Source: JBBQER01 sp052148155 (GTDB lineage Bacteria; Actinomycetota; Acidimicrobiia; IMCC26256; PALSA-610). From it: 64,000 bases of DNA. A model generated the notes under the pieces. That model did no database searches. It was not told the origin of the DNA and was given only the letters and a program-made list of their open reading frames with translations. Made by a program: the position numbers and the translations under genes. The stretch lies in the NCBI GenBank assembly GCA_052148155.1, contig JBKQIY010000201.1, positions 1 to 64,000 on the forward strand. Reading direction: 5' to 3'. Shown piece after piece: positions 63,716-64,000 of this stretch (the first letter of the stretch is position 1; each line of letters starts with the position of its first letter).

Positions 63716-64000
63716 TCACGGAGTGGCCGGCTTCGACATCGGTTCACGCGCGTCCTGCGCCGGGGCGGTCGGCAGGTAGTCCCAGAGCGCGTTGAAATCT
63801 TTGCGGGTATAGGCGAGGCTCGTGGGGCGTTGAATCAGAGGCGAGGCGCGCCACGGTCCGAGGTAATACTGACCGACGCCGACGCCGGTCCCTGCGCCCA
63901 TCAGGCCGGGCGGGCTGGTGTCGAAATGTTCGCGCCAGAAACGTTCGGAGAAGAACAGAGCGCAGTTTTGGAGGTCGGTGTACTCGTCGAAAAACACGTA
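63716..64000 (-). CDS. TylF-like O-methyltransferase, C-terminal part (truncated by window edge)
   Basis: The frame is open to the last base. It reads YVFFDEYTDLQNCALFFSER, FWREHFDTSPPGLMGAGTG and QYYLGPWRASPLIQRPTSL, about 95 residues. It is close to the C terminus of the 48654-49634 methyltransferase, with identical blocks such as NCALFFSERFW, TGVGVGQY and YTRKDFN. The catalytic N-terminal part lies outside the window. Confidence 0.85.
   Translation of the reverse strand, partial: YVFFDEYTDLQNCALFFSERFWREHFDTSPPGLMGAGTGVGVGQYYLGPWRASPLIQRPTSLAYTRKDFNALWDYLPTAPAQDAREPMSKPATP

Overview
The window is high-GC DNA coding densely on both strands, with GTG starts, stop/start overlaps (GTGA, TGATG) and purine-rich Shine-Dalgarno sites. 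Gene content points to an actinobacterium: a DUF5990 protein, an MpaB/DUF2236 oxygenase, and secreted proteins with Thr-rich linkers and fibronectin type III (FN3) domains. The style resembles uncultured Acidimicrobiia, but that lineage is an inference. No rRNA, tRNA, CRISPR array or intact mobile element was found.

Layout. 1-9871 (minus): a tight six-gene operon of circularly permuted ATP-grasp proteins, alpha-E proteins and transglutaminase-like proteins, running off the left edge. It is a predicted peptide-ligation or peptide-modification system. 10.4-17.7 kb: a secreted glycosidase-like protein, a small winged-helix regulator with a decayed fragment of a related gene, a class B penicillin-binding protein, and a large polytopic membrane protein. 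18.2-24.6 kb: mostly small genes (methyltransferase, DUF5990, zinc ribbon, Lys-rich protein, HIT, GNAT, HAD). 25.0-32.2 kb: secreted proteins, namely a 658-residue pentapeptide-repeat protein with seven regular linkers, a sedolisin-type protease, a heme-binding-like/FN3 protein and a frameshifted cupredoxin.

32.5-37.7 kb is an erosion zone. It holds a STAS protein and a K+ channel that are intact, beside remnants of a recombinase, a methyltransferase, a Dabb protein with an in-frame stop and a RibD-type reductase. 37.8-46.6 kb: an orphan FtsX-like permease, a membrane protein/winged-helix pair behind a perfect 10-bp-arm palindrome, acetyltransferase, MpaB oxygenase, small barrel proteins, an AraC/VOC pair and a secreted protein with a Thr-rich tail. 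47.3-54.9 kb: SGNH hydrolase and TylF-like methyltransferase, a divergent acyl-CoA dehydrogenase/amidohydrolase pair, VOC proteins and an aldo/keto reductase. 55.9-64 kb: an L,D-transpeptidase, a six-blade NHL/FN3 protein, two more FN3 proteins, a translationally coupled small gene pair, an NTF2-like protein, and a second TylF-like gene running off the right edge.

Two themes stand out. The first is a cell-surface repertoire (PBP, L,D-transpeptidase, four proteins sharing one Cys-paired FN3 subtype, Thr-rich linkers, pentapeptide solenoid). The second is the transglutaminase/ATP-grasp/alpha-E operon, whose substrate is unknown.
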